A DNA stretch of 42,031 bases from Geminocystis sp. GBBB08 (GTDB taxonomy: Bacteria > Cyanobacteriota > Cyanobacteriia > Cyanobacteriales > Cyanobacteriaceae). The stretch covers positions 1 through 42,031 of the forward strand of contig NZ_VRZC01000013.1 in the NCBI RefSeq assembly GCF_016743215.1, in the 5' to 3' direction. The notes under the pieces are model-generated. The model was not told the origin of the DNA. It saw only the letters and a list, made by a program, of their open reading frames with translations, and did no database searches. A program made the position numbers and the translations under genes. Below, piece after piece: positions 8,573 to 16,955 of this stretch (position 1 is its first letter; the number at the start of each line of letters is the position of its first letter).

Positions 8573-8818
8573 CTATTTATTAAATTGTTCAATTTGTTTT
8601 GTAGCCTCATAGCGATCGCTAATAATCGGTAACTCTTCACGAGTTTGATTGAAATATTGATCAGGGCGAGGAGTACCAAAAGCATCATATGCTAAACCAG
8701 TACTTACAAATAACCAACCAGCGATGAAAAGCATGGGGATAGTAATACTATGAATTACCCAATAACGTACACTGGTAACTATATCAGTAAATGGACGTTC
8801 ACCTGTACTTCCAGCCAT
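8573..8818 (-). CDS. psbE: Cytochrome b559 subunit alpha
   Basis: An 81-residue protein of normal length. The cytoplasmic N-terminus ([20 protein letters not shown]) is followed by one membrane helix with heme ligand H23 in [10 protein letters not shown], and then the lumenal tail with [14 protein letters not shown]. With PsbF it forms the heme-binding heterodimer at the PSII core. It is the fourth visible gene, counting downstream from the operon start at rubA, and lies 62 bp after ycf48. The rubA-ycf48-psbE-psbF-psbL-psbJ order is a conserved cyanobacterial arrangement that groups PSII assembly factors with core subunits. Confidence 0.98.
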   Translation of the reverse strand: MAGSTGERPFTDIVTSVRYWVIHSITIPMLFIAGWLFVSTGLAYDAFGTPRPDQYFNQTREELPIISDRYEATKQIEQFNK

Positions 8819-8880
8819 AAGAGCATTGCCTCCAAAATTTTTTTAACTATCTAACTAATTTACAGCATTAACGACTCAAG

Positions 8881-9882
8881 TTATGCTTGACTTTGAGTAT
8901 TATATTTTAACAGAACACCACGCTCTCCTAAAACAAAACCTTGATCTTCATTGAAAAAAAGTATTTTATAGAAATTAGAAGGCACAGATTCCACTTCTCG
9001 ATCTTTCTCCCAAGTAATACCTGTATCAGAACTAACTAATAAATTTGCACTACCACCTGCTAACCAAATTTCATTATTTTGACGGGTAGCTAAATCTAAG
9101 AAACCCCAGCTAGTAGAATATTCAGGGTTAATAGCTTCTTCCCATTCTTCAAAATTATCAGGTTTCGTCAATTGAATTTGTCCACCTCTGGCAATTAACC
9201 AAAGACGATTATTTCCCAGAAAGCCCATATTTTGTAATCGTTTAGAAGAATTACGATTATGGGGAGTCCATTCTGTATCCCCAGGTTTCCATGTAGAATA
9301 AAAGTTACCTCTGGCACTTACGGCAACATATTTACCATCATCAGAACGACTAATATTCCGAGCAACACCAACAGAGCCTTCTACTAAGGCTTTCCAAGTT
9401 TTACCGCCGTCAGTGGTTTTATAAATAGCACCTAAATTAGTTACCATTTCTGCCGTATCAGGTGCAAGGGCAATTATACCATAAGGAATACCGGGTAATT
9501 TATTACTTAAAGGAATGCGATCCCAAGTAGCTCCACTATTTATAGTATGTAATAAAATAGAAGGTTCACCAGTAATCCAACCCTCATCACCATTAAAGCT
9601 AATAGCGGTAAAACTAACTCTTTCTTCCCCTAATTCAATAATTTTCGGTTGCCAAGTTTCACCACCGTCATTAGTTTCAAATAAACTAGCTTTTGTACCT
9701 ACTAACCAGCCGTGATTCGAGTCGCTAGTAAAGGCTAAATCAGCAAAAGTAGCGTCAGTTTCTAAACTAATTAATTGCCAAGGATTTTGAGTAGTTGAAG
9801 GTACATTAGAGCAACTAATACATAAAAAACCAATGATTATCAATACTAAAAATTGTTTTAGTCGATTAAATAACAGATTCAT
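8881..9882 (-). CDS. ycf48: Photosystem II assembly factor Ycf48 (HCF136 homologue)
   Basis: A lumenal assembly factor of 333 residues when started at the ATG at 9882. A TTG 12 bp upstream would add four residues but has no support, and a GGAA stretch sits before the ATG. The N-terminus is a lipoprotein-type signal (basic NRLKQ, hydrophobic core, then C24 after CIS), in keeping with the lipidated Ycf48 of other cyanobacteria. The rest is a beta-propeller with repeated blocks of the SNHGWLVG, DGGETWQP, NGDEGWITG and TTDGGKTWKAL kind (BNR/sialidase-like repeats). Ycf48 binds the D1 precursor and chlorophyll-containing intermediates early in PSII assembly. It lies between rubA and psbE, as in other cyanobacteria. 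Confidence 0.96.
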   Translation of the reverse strand: MNLLFNRLKQFLVLIIIGFLCISCSNVPSTTQNPWQLISLETDATFADLAFTSDSNHGWLVGTKASLFETNDGGETWQPKIIELGEERVSFTAISFNGDEGWITGEPSILLHTINSGATWDRIPLSNKLPGIPYGIIALAPDTAEMVTNLGAIYKTTDGGKTWKALVEGSVGVARNISRSDDGKYVAVSARGNFYSTWKPGDTEWTPHNRNSSKRLQNMGFLGNNRLWLIARGGQIQLTKPDNFEEWEEAINPEYSTSWGFLDLATRQNNEIWLAGGSANLLVSSDTGITWEKDREVESVPSNFYKILFFNEDQGFVLGERGVLLKYNTQSQA

Positions 9883-9930
9883 TTTTATTTCCAAATATAA
9901 TTTCTTTGATGAATTATTGATAGTTAATTT

Positions 9931-10278
9931 TTAACTTAATCCATATAAACTAATAAAAAACAGGAAACCCAAAGCTAAAGCACCGAAAATGAGTAAGTTT
10001 TTTTGCCCTGGTGTTAATTTATTAACTCCAAAACCAAACTCTAAGTTTTCAGCAAATCCTGATGGTGCATCTTGAGCTCCAATATTTACAAATGCAGTAT
10101 GACTAGAACCACACACAGGACAACGCCAGTTACTTGGTAAATCAGTAAATAACGTACCCGGTGGTATATTGGTTTTACTATCACCTTTTGAGGGTGCGTA
10201 GGTATAACCACAGGAACGACATTCATAACTCGGTGGTGCTTGTTCTGCTAAAGTTTTTTCTTTGGCCGCTTCACTCAT
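9931..10278 (-). CDS. rubA: Membrane-anchored rubredoxin RubA
   Basis: A 115-residue rubredoxin. Two CxxC knuckles, YECRSCGY and WRCPVCGS, bind one iron atom in the usual Cys4 site. A C-terminal helix (about 92-112) anchors it to the thylakoid membrane. This anchored form is the RubA type of oxygenic phototrophs, which is needed for PSII, and in some species PSI, assembly. The acidic and Ala-rich N-terminus (about 1-16) is not conserved and is likely flexible. It is the first gene of the operon, 48 bp before ycf48. No convincing promoter can be picked by eye in the repeat-rich DNA upstream. Confidence 0.95.
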   Translation of the reverse strand: MSEAAKEKTLAEQAPPSYECRSCGYTYAPSKGDSKTNIPPGTLFTDLPSNWRCPVCGSSHTAFVNIGAQDAPSGFAENLEFGFGVNKLTPGQKNLLIFGALALGFLFFISLYGLS

Positions 10279-10332
10279 GACGATATGTTAAGCAAATCTT
10301 AAAAGTTCTTTAAGAATTATTACATAAAATGA

Positions 10333-10362
10333 GGAATTAGGAATTAGGAATTAGGAATTAGG
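10333..10362. repeat. Heptad tandem repeat, GGAATTA x4
   Basis: Four perfect copies of GGAATTA plus a partial GG, in the rubA upstream region. Confidence 0.92.
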
Positions 10363-10515
10363 CATGATGAGATGAGAAATGAGTAATACTCACATCTTGC
10401 ACTCTTTACATAAAAACTAAGTAAAAGGTGGCCGGTAGTAGGTGTCAGGTTTGATGATTTTTGACTATTTTAAAGGTTGAGGCAACAATTAAGATTTTTT
10501 TGTTAGCTTAAACTC

Positions 10516-10606
10516 AGATCTTGCACCAGTACAATAATACCAATAAAATAAAACGGGAAAAATCAATTTTAGGAGTTTTAAAATCAATTCTGATTACTTT
10601 TCCCTC
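10516..10606. repeat. Dispersed 91-bp intergenic repeat, copy A
   Basis: This aligns without gaps to 33765-33855, with 74 of 91 positions identical by hand count. It begins AGATCTTGCACCA, includes TTTAAAATCAATTCT, and runs into a TTCCCTC tandem repeat. It has no coding potential. Confidence 0.85.
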
Positions 10607-10634
10607 TTCCCTCTTCCCTCTTCCCTCTTCCCTA
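10600..10634. repeat. Heptad tandem repeat, TTCCCTC x5
   Basis: Four perfect TTCCCTC units and a fifth ending in A. It forms the right end of dispersed repeat copy A. Confidence 0.92.
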
Positions 10635-10730
10635 TCCTCATCGAGAAATGTAAATAAATGAATAAATAAAAAATTCAGACAGTGCATTTTGATACAATTA
10701 CTGGTATCAAAAAATTGGAATCAAAAAAAC

Positions 10731-11189
10731 ATGAATAAAACCGTTGCTGAAGTGATGACACCTACTGCTATTACTGTTACTCCAGAAATGCCTTTAAAAG
10801 AAGCGATCGCCATTTTAGTAGAAAATAAAATTAGTGGTTTACCTGTAATTGATGGAGAGGGAAAATTAGTAGGCATAATTTCTGAGAGTGATTTAATGTG
10901 GCAAGAAACAGGAGTTGAACCACCTCCTTATATTATGATTTTAGATAGTATTATCTATTTGCAAAATCTCGGACGATACGAAAAAGATATTCATAAAGCA
11001 TTAGGGCAAACTGTAGGTGATGTTATGAGTGAGAAACCTATTACCATAAAAGGTAATCAACCCGTTAAAAAAGCGGCTCAAATACTCCACGATAAACAAA
11101 TTCGTCGCCTTCCTGTTTTAAATGATCAAGATTTAGTCATTGGCATTATTACTCAAGGTGACATAATCCGTGCAATGGCTTCGGAATAA
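10731..11189 (+). CDS. CBS domain pair protein
   Basis: A 152-residue protein made almost entirely of two CBS motifs: CBS1 at about 8-57 (VMTPTAITVTPEMPLKEA to IISESDLMW) and CBS2 at about 93-148 (VGDVMSEKPITIKGNQPVKK to IITQGDIIRAM). A roughly 30-residue insert separates them. CBS pairs (Bateman modules) bind adenine nucleotides such as AMP or ATP and regulate partner proteins; free-standing pairs are common in cyanobacteria and their targets are mostly unknown. A TTG at 10689 would add 14 residues unlike the family, so the ATG at 10731, with GGAA upstream, is preferred. No neighbouring gene suggests the target. Confidence 0.9.
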   Translation: MNKTVAEVMTPTAITVTPEMPLKEAIAILVENKISGLPVIDGEGKLVGIISESDLMWQETGVEPPPYIMILDSIIYLQNLGRYEKDIHKALGQTVGDVMSEKPITIKGNQPVKKAAQILHDKQIRRLPVLNDQDLVIGIITQGDIIRAMASE

Positions 11190-11266
11190 AATGCCGGAAA
11201 CTTTCCCTTAAATAATAATTACTTACCTCTTCCCTAGCCTCAGCAAAATACTTTTTGACGCACCCC

Positions 11267-13270
11267 CTAATTATTTACTGCTTCTTTGAAACGAATTTCA
11301 TCCCGTTGAGGATCACAGAAATGTACTTGTAATTTAATTTGTTCTCCTATTTTGGGAACACGATCGAAGCGATGAGCAAATTCTAACCCTAAATCTTCTA
11401 ATAAAATCAAGGCTAAATTATCATCTTCTCTTAACCAACGCAAGACTAAACCATGCCAAATTTCGTTACTATGTTTCTGTAAATATTGTAAACTCCAATA
11501 ACGATTCGTTTGTCTTTCTACTAAGACTGCCTCAGAAGAAGTGCTCATAACTTCAAAAATAATTTCTTGCATTTTATCCCGATGGAAAGGAAATTCATCT
11601 CCTCTTAAATGGGCTTTAATTTGAAAATGGGCAAGTAAGTCTGTATAACGGCGAATTGGTGAAGTTACTTGAGTATAAGTTTCTAAACCTAAACTAGCAT
11701 GACGGGCAGCGGATAACCCTGTCTCACTTTTGGGCATACAACGGCGTAAAGCACATGATCTTACAGGACCTGGAGGTAAAAGTATTAATTCTTCTTCTGG
11801 AGGTAATTCAGGTTGGGGTTGACTGCGAAATGCTACGGGTATATTGTGTTCTTGACAATACTTTCCAGCTACTTCACCAGCTAATATCATCATTTCTGCT
11901 ACTAATGAACGAGAAAAAGAAGGATCTAATAATTCGATGGTAACTTCATCATTATCTTTTACTTTAATCACCGCTTCTGGCATAGAAATCATAACAGATC
12001 CATTCTCTTTGCGCCACTGCGATCGCTTTTTTGCCGCTTCTGCTAACTGTTTTATTTCTGGTTCAGCTTGTATATTCAAATGCAACATTTCATCAACATC
12101 ATGATAGGTTAATCGATAAGTTGGTTTGATTAAGGTAGAGTGAATTTCATAGTCCATAACGCCGCCATTCTCATCCAGAGTAACCCCAAAACTTAATGAG
12201 GGGCAAATTTGACCTTGAATCAAACTCATTGGTCCTGTGGCTAATTCTGAGGGAAACATCGGAATCATCCCCGTAGGTAAATATAAACTGGTACTGCGTT
12301 TACGCGCCTCTAGGTCTAAAATATCGTCAGGGTTGATTAAACGAGTTGGATCTGCTATATGTATCCAATAACGTAATCTCCCATCTTCTAAAGTTTCCAC
12401 ACTTAAACCATCATCTATTTCTTCTGTACTTTCATCATCGATGGTATATACTTTTTGATGAATTAAGTCTAATCTATGATTAGTATCTTCTATCGTACCG
12501 TTATTAATTTGATCTAAAATAGAATGAGCCACTTCCGACACCTGTAGAGGAAAATAATTAGGATAAGAACTACGGCGTAAAAAGATATTTTCGTGTTTAT
12601 CCCATAGTTTTAAGTCTATCAGTAATTGCACTGCTCCATCACCACTTTTTTGTCTGCCGAGGGATTCTAATATTTCTTGTGCCTGTTTTGGTGGGTTGTC
12701 AGGTTGTAAAGCATATTTTTCCAAAAAATTAAGTTTCAGAAAATCGCCATCTTCCCATTTAACTATCTCCCCTTGTAAAACCTGATGAAGTCTAGCAATA
12801 AATCCTTCTTTTTCTTGTTTTTTCTGCGCTTCTATTTCGATTTGATGTTTAATTTCTTCTACTTGACTTGTTGATCGAGGTTCATAAATATCACCTTTTT
12901 TCTTAAAATAGATTTTATCATCGGAAAGAAGAATGTGTGTGGCATAACACATGGCAGGAGTTTCTTCTGAAAAAATCAAAGAAGCTAATTCTGATGGTGT
13001 CACAGGGGTAGAGTCTTCTACCAATAATTCCCATGCTATTTCCAAATTTGATTCATCTAAATAAGGCTTAACTTCTGCTTTAAATTGCCCTATTTCTGTG
13101 TATTTGAAAGATTGTCCTTTTATTTGATAATCAACTCTCTGAGGGCGAATTTTGTGGGGATTTCCCTTTTCATCTATGGCAATCCAGTCTTTTTTCCCTT
13201 CTGGCTTTTCTACTACTGCTAAACGGCGATCGCCATTTACTTTAAATTCTACTAAAGTTCCTTTTTCCAC
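11267..13270 (-). CDS. Exoribonuclease of the RNase II/RNase R family (Zam-like)
   Basis: A 667-residue 3'-to-5' exoribonuclease. The catalytic RNB domain spans about 265-580. Its metal-binding acidic motif is intact at IDDESTEEIDD (277-287; D278, D286 and D287 match the invariant Asp residues of RNase II). IHIADPTRLI, LYLPTGMIPMFP and the late TSPIRRYTDLLAH motif are also present. The C-terminal part (about 600-660) is S1-like. The N-terminal region (VEFKVNGDRRLAVVEKPEGK) is shorter than the double cold-shock region of E. coli RNase R. Size and start resemble the Synechocystis Zam protein, named for acetazolamide resistance. It probably acts in mRNA turnover and RNA trimming. The gene stands alone on the minus strand. 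Confidence 0.92.
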   Translation of the reverse strand: MEKGTLVEFKVNGDRRLAVVEKPEGKKDWIAIDEKGNPHKIRPQRVDYQIKGQSFKYTEIGQFKAEVKPYLDESNLEIAWELLVEDSTPVTPSELASLIFSEETPAMCYATHILLSDDKIYFKKKGDIYEPRSTSQVEEIKHQIEIEAQKKQEKEGFIARLHQVLQGEIVKWEDGDFLKLNFLEKYALQPDNPPKQAQEILESLGRQKSGDGAVQLLIDLKLWDKHENIFLRRSSYPNYFPLQVSEVAHSILDQINNGTIEDTNHRLDLIHQKVYTIDDESTEEIDDGLSVETLEDGRLRYWIHIADPTRLINPDDILDLEARKRSTSLYLPTGMIPMFPSELATGPMSLIQGQICPSLSFGVTLDENGGVMDYEIHSTLIKPTYRLTYHDVDEMLHLNIQAEPEIKQLAEAAKKRSQWRKENGSVMISMPEAVIKVKDNDEVTIELLDPSFSRSLVAEMMILAGEVAGKYCQEHNIPVAFRSQPQPELPPEEELILLPPGPVRSCALRRCMPKSETGLSAARHASLGLETYTQVTSPIRRYTDLLAHFQIKAHLRGDEFPFHRDKMQEIIFEVMSTSSEAVLVERQTNRYWSLQYLQKHSNEIWHGLVLRWLREDDNLALILLEDLGLEFAHRFDRVPKIGEQIKLQVHFCDPQRDEIRFKEAVNN

Positions 13271-13510
13271 CCTGAATCCTTAATATATAACTTGATCACT
13301 TTATTTAATGTACCTTATAATGATTATTATTTTAGCTTATTTTCTATTTTGGAGATGTCTAATAGGGATAGTATAAAAAACTCGATTACTTCGACTACGA
13401 GTAATAGTAACTAAATTTTTATAATGAGTTAAACCACTGCTATAGTTAGTTATTTTTCCTCATTAACTGTTGAGATGATTCTTTTGTTAAGATTTAAGCT
13501 AAAAAACTGA

Positions 13511-14677
13511 TTAATTAATTGATAATCGAGGTAGTTTTTCAGTAAAAATATTACTCAAATAATCTTGTCTTTCTTGAGGTGTTTCCGGTCCAAAATTCCA
13601 AAGACTTTCATAAAAGAAAAAAGCCATTCCACCAAAACCTTTTTCTCGGGTAGATTTTATTTGTTCATTAATTAAATTTAAATCAGTAGCTCTGCCTTTT
13701 AAACCTGATAAAATACCTATAGCAGAGGGGATATGATCTTTCGCTAATTGTAAATCTTTTTGTGCCAATTCACGGTTAAAAGAATCCATATTATTTCGGT
13801 AAATTTGGACTATTAATTCTTCTATTAAACCCTTTCTTTCCCATTGCCCCCAATCCATTAAAAATTCTTCTTTAGAAAATTCTTGAGGATTAGGAGAAAC
13901 GGATATTATCACTTTTTGATTAACATTTTTGATTAACTTAAATAATGTCCCCATATAACTGGTTATTTTATCTGATCGCCATTGTATCCATTCAGGATTT
14001 TTTGAGTCTAAAGGCGGTAATTTTCCCTGATGTTCTTGACCGTATAATCTTACAGTATAAGGATCATAACCTAATTCTGAAGGATAACCAAAATGATCAT
14101 CCACTTGAATGCCATCAATATCATATTTAGTCACTATTTCTAAGATTAAATCAGTGATAAAATTTTGTACTTGAGGATGTAACGGATTTAACCACACTCG
14201 TTGATGAATATTTCCTTCTAACCAAATTTTACTTCCATCTCGTCTTTGGGTTAACCATTCTGGGTGACGTTGGGCTAATAGTGAATCTGCTGGTGCCATA
14301 AAACCAAATTCAAACCATGGTATTACTGCCATCTTATGTTTATGACCTTCAGTGATAATTTCTCTTAATACATCTCGATTTTGTAAGCCTTCAGTAGGAT
14401 CAATTTTACTCCCAGTGATATTTTCCGCAACGATACTCGGATTTAAAGTAGGGCCCCAATTCCAAACTTTTGGATAAAGACTATTAAAATTGAATTCAGC
14501 TAAACTGGCGATGGCCTTTTTCGTATTTTCAGGAGAAAACAAGACATCACTATCAATATTCGTTAACCAAACTCCTCGAATTTCTTTTTTTACCGGTTGA
14601 GTATAAGCATATTGACTATAACTATAAATAAAAATAATAGTGAGAAAAAAAATAAGACATAACTTAATTAATTTCAT
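13511..14677 (-). CDS. GHL10-family glycoside hydrolase-like protein, secreted
   Basis: A 388-residue exported protein of the glycosyl hydrolase-like 10 family (YngK/UPF0748 type). A signal peptide (about 1-25: MKLIKLC, then a hydrophobic core ending near YAYTQ) precedes EIRGVWLTNIDSDVLF, the usual start of the TIM barrel. Further family blocks are FNSLYPKVWNWG, VIPWFEFGFMAP, WLNPLHPQVQNFITDLILEI, YDIDGIQVDDHFGYP and IISVSPNP. The Asp pair in QVDDHFGYP is the likely active-site region. Related proteins cleave amide-linked or glycosidic bonds in cell-wall polymers, so a peptidoglycan or exopolysaccharide role is plausible but unproven. A TTG at 14704 lies in a non-conserved leader; the ATG at 14677 gives a proper signal peptide. 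It follows accD by 57 bp and may be co-transcribed. Confidence 0.85.
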   Translation of the reverse strand: MKLIKLCLIFFLTIIFIYSYSQYAYTQPVKKEIRGVWLTNIDSDVLFSPENTKKAIASLAEFNFNSLYPKVWNWGPTLNPSIVAENITGSKIDPTEGLQNRDVLREIITEGHKHKMAVIPWFEFGFMAPADSLLAQRHPEWLTQRRDGSKIWLEGNIHQRVWLNPLHPQVQNFITDLILEIVTKYDIDGIQVDDHFGYPSELGYDPYTVRLYGQEHQGKLPPLDSKNPEWIQWRSDKITSYMGTLFKLIKNVNQKVIISVSPNPQEFSKEEFLMDWGQWERKGLIEELIVQIYRNNMDSFNRELAQKDLQLAKDHIPSAIGILSGLKGRATDLNLINEQIKSTREKGFGGMAFFFYESLWNFGPETPQERQDYLSNIFTEKLPRLSIN

Positions 14678-14734
14678 AAAAGTAGGGTGGAGTGTGCATC
14701 GCAATTATCAAAAATTTTAGGAATAAAACCCTAA

Positions 14735-15622
14735 CTACAAACTTACTTGACCATTAATAGAGTATAAAGGTTGATGTAAACTTATTAGATGAGCTAAAGT
14801 CTTTTTAAGTTGCGTACGAGAGACAATCATATCAACGAAACCATGTTGTAACAAATATTCTGAAGTTTGGAAACCATCAGGTAATTTTTCTCTCAGAGTT
14901 TGCTCAATAACTCGTCTTCCTGCAAAGCCAATAGTTGCCTTTGGTTCGGCGATAATTAAATCTCCTAACATCGCAAAACTAGCTGTAACTCCGCCAGTAG
15001 TTGGATGCGTAAGCACAGGAATATATAACAATTTCTTTTCTCTATGACGCTCTAAAGCCCCAGAAATCTTCGCCATTTGCATTAAACTTAACATTCCTTC
15101 CTGCATTCTTGCACCCCCAGAAGCACAAATAATCACTACGGGGAAAGCTGTTTTTGTAGCATATTCAATCAATCTAGTGAGTCTTTCACCGACTACTGAT
15201 CCCATACTACCGCCCATAAAACGAAAATCTATAACCCCTAAAGCTATAGGTAAACCATCAATTAAACCTGTACCAGTTTGTACAGCATCGGTTAAAGGAG
15301 TTTTAGCGTGTAATTCTTTAAGGCGATCGCTATAACTTTTGCGATCATGAAAATGAAGTGGATCTGTGGGAATCAAATGATGATTTAGAGGTTGCCATGT
15401 TTTAGCATCAATTAACTGCTCAATTCTTTCATCACTAAAAATGCGCATATGGTAATTACATTCCAAACATACCATATTATTAGCTTGTAAATCTTTGGTA
15501 TAGGCTAAAACTCCGCATTCAGGACATTTAGTCCATAAACCATCAGCAATTTCTCTTTCTTGTTGGGGTTTTATTTCCGGCTCAGATTTTCTTAAATTAT
15601 CAAACCAATCTAATAATGACAT
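14735..15622 (-). CDS. accD: Acetyl-CoA carboxylase carboxyltransferase subunit beta
   Basis: A 295-residue protein. With AccA it transfers the carboxyl group from biotin to acetyl-CoA, giving malonyl-CoA for fatty acid synthesis. A four-cysteine zinc ribbon is at C33, C36, C52 and C55 (TKCPECG and VCLECNY). The carboxyltransferase core carries [23 protein letters not shown] and [16 protein letters not shown]. An open frame continues upstream to 15670, but those 16 residues come from a GGGCAAA tandem repeat, so the ATG at 15622 (MSLLDWFDN, the family start) is chosen. The repeat lies directly in the leader, 9 bp before the ATG. No good Shine-Dalgarno is seen. psbO lies 131 bp upstream on the same strand. 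Confidence 0.96.
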   Translation of the reverse strand: MSLLDWFDNLRKSEPEIKPQQEREIADGLWTKCPECGVLAYTKDLQANNMVCLECNYHMRIFSDERIEQLIDAKTWQPLNHHLIPTDPLHFHDRKSYSDRLKELHAKTPLTDAVQTGTGLIDGLPIALGVIDFRFMGGSMGSVVGERLTRLIEYATKTAFPVVIICASGGARMQEGMLSLMQMAKISGALERHREKKLLYIPVLTHPTTGGVTASFAMLGDLIIAEPKATIGFAGRRVIEQTLREKLPDGFQTSEYLLQHGFVDMIVSRTQLKKTLAHLISLHQPLYSINGQVSL

Positions 15623-15630
15623 TTTCTCAC

Positions 15631-15663
15631 AAAGGGCAAAGGGCAAAGGGCAAAGGGCAAAGG
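15631..15663. repeat. Heptad tandem repeat, AAAGGGC x4.7, in the accD leader
   Basis: Four perfect AAAGGGC units plus AAAGG, beginning 9 bp upstream of the accD ATG. On the accD strand it reads as GCCCTTT units without a stop codon, which leaves a spurious open extension. Confidence 0.93.
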
Positions 15664-15723
15664 TAATCAAGAATTATAGTATATATGTTATTCCTTATTT
15701 CCCGTTACCTATTCCCCACTTAA

Positions 15724-15747
15724 TTACTTATTACTTATTACTTATTA
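15724..15747. repeat. Heptad tandem repeat, TTACTTA x3
   Basis: Three perfect TTACTTA units plus a partial TTA, ending 7 bp before the stop codon of the minus-strand psbO gene. Confidence 0.88.
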
Positions 15748-15753
15748 TTTAAT

Positions 15754-16587
15754 TTAAACTTGTGGTTCTAAACGAGCATAGAATACACCACGAATTTTAA
15801 CTTCTTCTGGATCTTCTGCACCTAAGTCAGTGGAAGAAGGTTGCTCACTTTCAAATACCCCTGACACTTCCCCTGTCTCTTGATCTACTTTAGTAATTTG
15901 TAAAGAGATTTCACCTTGGTAAGAATCAGCATTTTTGATATTACTACGGGTATATTCTGTACTATCAGCACCTGCTGGTAAAGCTACGGCATTATCATAA
16001 CCTGAAGTTAAACCACGCCCTTTCGGATCTAAGAAAGATGCACCACGATAAGAAGGTACTTTAAATTTACCAACAAAGTCAGCTGAAGTATTAACAGAAG
16101 TGAAACCGGGTTCAGTTTGTGCCACTAATTTTTTGATGGTAAAGAAGAAAGGTACTTGATTCCCACCGGGTAACTGAACTGTAGCAATCTGAAAATCAAT
16201 ACCGTCTAGTTCTGTTAAAGTTAAGACACCATTTTCGTCAGTAGTAAGAGTACCTCTGATTTGTTCAAGGCTAGAAGTGTCTCTAGTTAAGAGTTTACCT
16301 TGTATATATTCTGCTTTTTGTCTTTTATTAATAGGTTCTTCTTTAACAAAATATTCTTGTGGTTCTAAACATAAATCGACGATTGACAAGGGTTGATCAA
16401 CAGAAATAGCAATAGTACCACGAGTAAACTCAGAAATTTCTGGACATTTGTTAGCTAACCCAGTATTAAGAATTTCATCATAGGTAATAGACTTAGGATC
16501 ATACGCCTTAGCAGCACCATCACTACAAGCACCTAAAAATCCTAAACATACAATTAGGAAAGCGACTAATAGGTTGCGAAACCTCAT
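15754..16587 (-). CDS. psbO: Photosystem II manganese-stabilizing protein PsbO
   Basis: A 277-residue lumenal extrinsic subunit that stabilises the Mn4CaO5 cluster of the oxygen-evolving complex. The export signal is residues 1-20. Its end (LGFLGAC) fits a lipobox, so C21 may be lipidated rather than the signal being cut by signal peptidase I. The mature part has the family landmarks: SITYDEILNTGLANKCPE, LCLEPQEYFVKEEP, NKRQKAEY, the beta-barrel blocks VPFFFTIK, DFVGKFKVPSYRGASFLDPKGRG and SGYDNAVALPA, and ESEQPSSTDLGA near the end. The two conserved cysteines (CPE and LCLEP) that form the PsbO disulfide are present. A possible -10 element, TATACT, lies on this strand at 16694-16689. Confidence 0.98.
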   Translation of the reverse strand: MRFRNLLVAFLIVCLGFLGACSDGAAKAYDPKSITYDEILNTGLANKCPEISEFTRGTIAISVDQPLSIVDLCLEPQEYFVKEEPINKRQKAEYIQGKLLTRDTSSLEQIRGTLTTDENGVLTLTELDGIDFQIATVQLPGGNQVPFFFTIKKLVAQTEPGFTSVNTSADFVGKFKVPSYRGASFLDPKGRGLTSGYDNAVALPAGADSTEYTRSNIKNADSYQGEISLQITKVDQETGEVSGVFESEQPSSTDLGAEDPEEVKIRGVFYARLEPQV

Positions 16588-16955
16588 AATTTGACCTCTC
16601 TGTGTTAATCTCTTTTAAATTTTTAATCTTAAGTCGTACTTACTCCTAATTATGATTCCTAATTAATTGACTAGGATTGAAAAGAATAAGTATAGTTAGA
16701 TTTATCGTGATCTACTTTACCAAATTAAGAGTCTTTATTTACAAAAAATATTAATGATCCATTGACACAGAAGAATTTTTCAATAAAACACGCAAAAGGT
16801 TTAAATAACAAGGAAATATCAAGAAAAAAGTTTCAATATTCAACGATTAATTCTTTTTAAAATTTTATTAAGTAATTGTTACAAAAATTATTTTTTTTAT
16901 GGTCTTTTATATGGTAGAGCAATTATATATATGTGTTAATTGTAAGTATTATATT
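16588..16955. other. AT-rich gene-free stretch upstream of psbO
   Basis: These 368 bp separate psbO from the cysteine-repeat gene on the same strand. They are very AT-rich and must contain the psbO promoter; the only candidate seen is TATACT at 16694-16689 (minus strand), with a weak -35. No tRNA, small gene or strong hairpin is seen. Confidence 0.6.

Larger units (their letters stand above)
10279..10730. other. Gene-free stretch carrying three repeat blocks
   Basis: The 452 bp between the divergent rubA and CBS-protein genes hold two heptad tandem repeats and a 91-bp dispersed repeat, each listed separately. Both promoters must lie here, but none stands out by eye. I see no small gene, tRNA or terminator. 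Confidence 0.7.

Noticed and set aside
15623-15670. N-terminal extension of AccD
   Set aside because: The 16 residues come from the GGGCAAA tandem repeat. The family start MSLLDWF lies at 15622.
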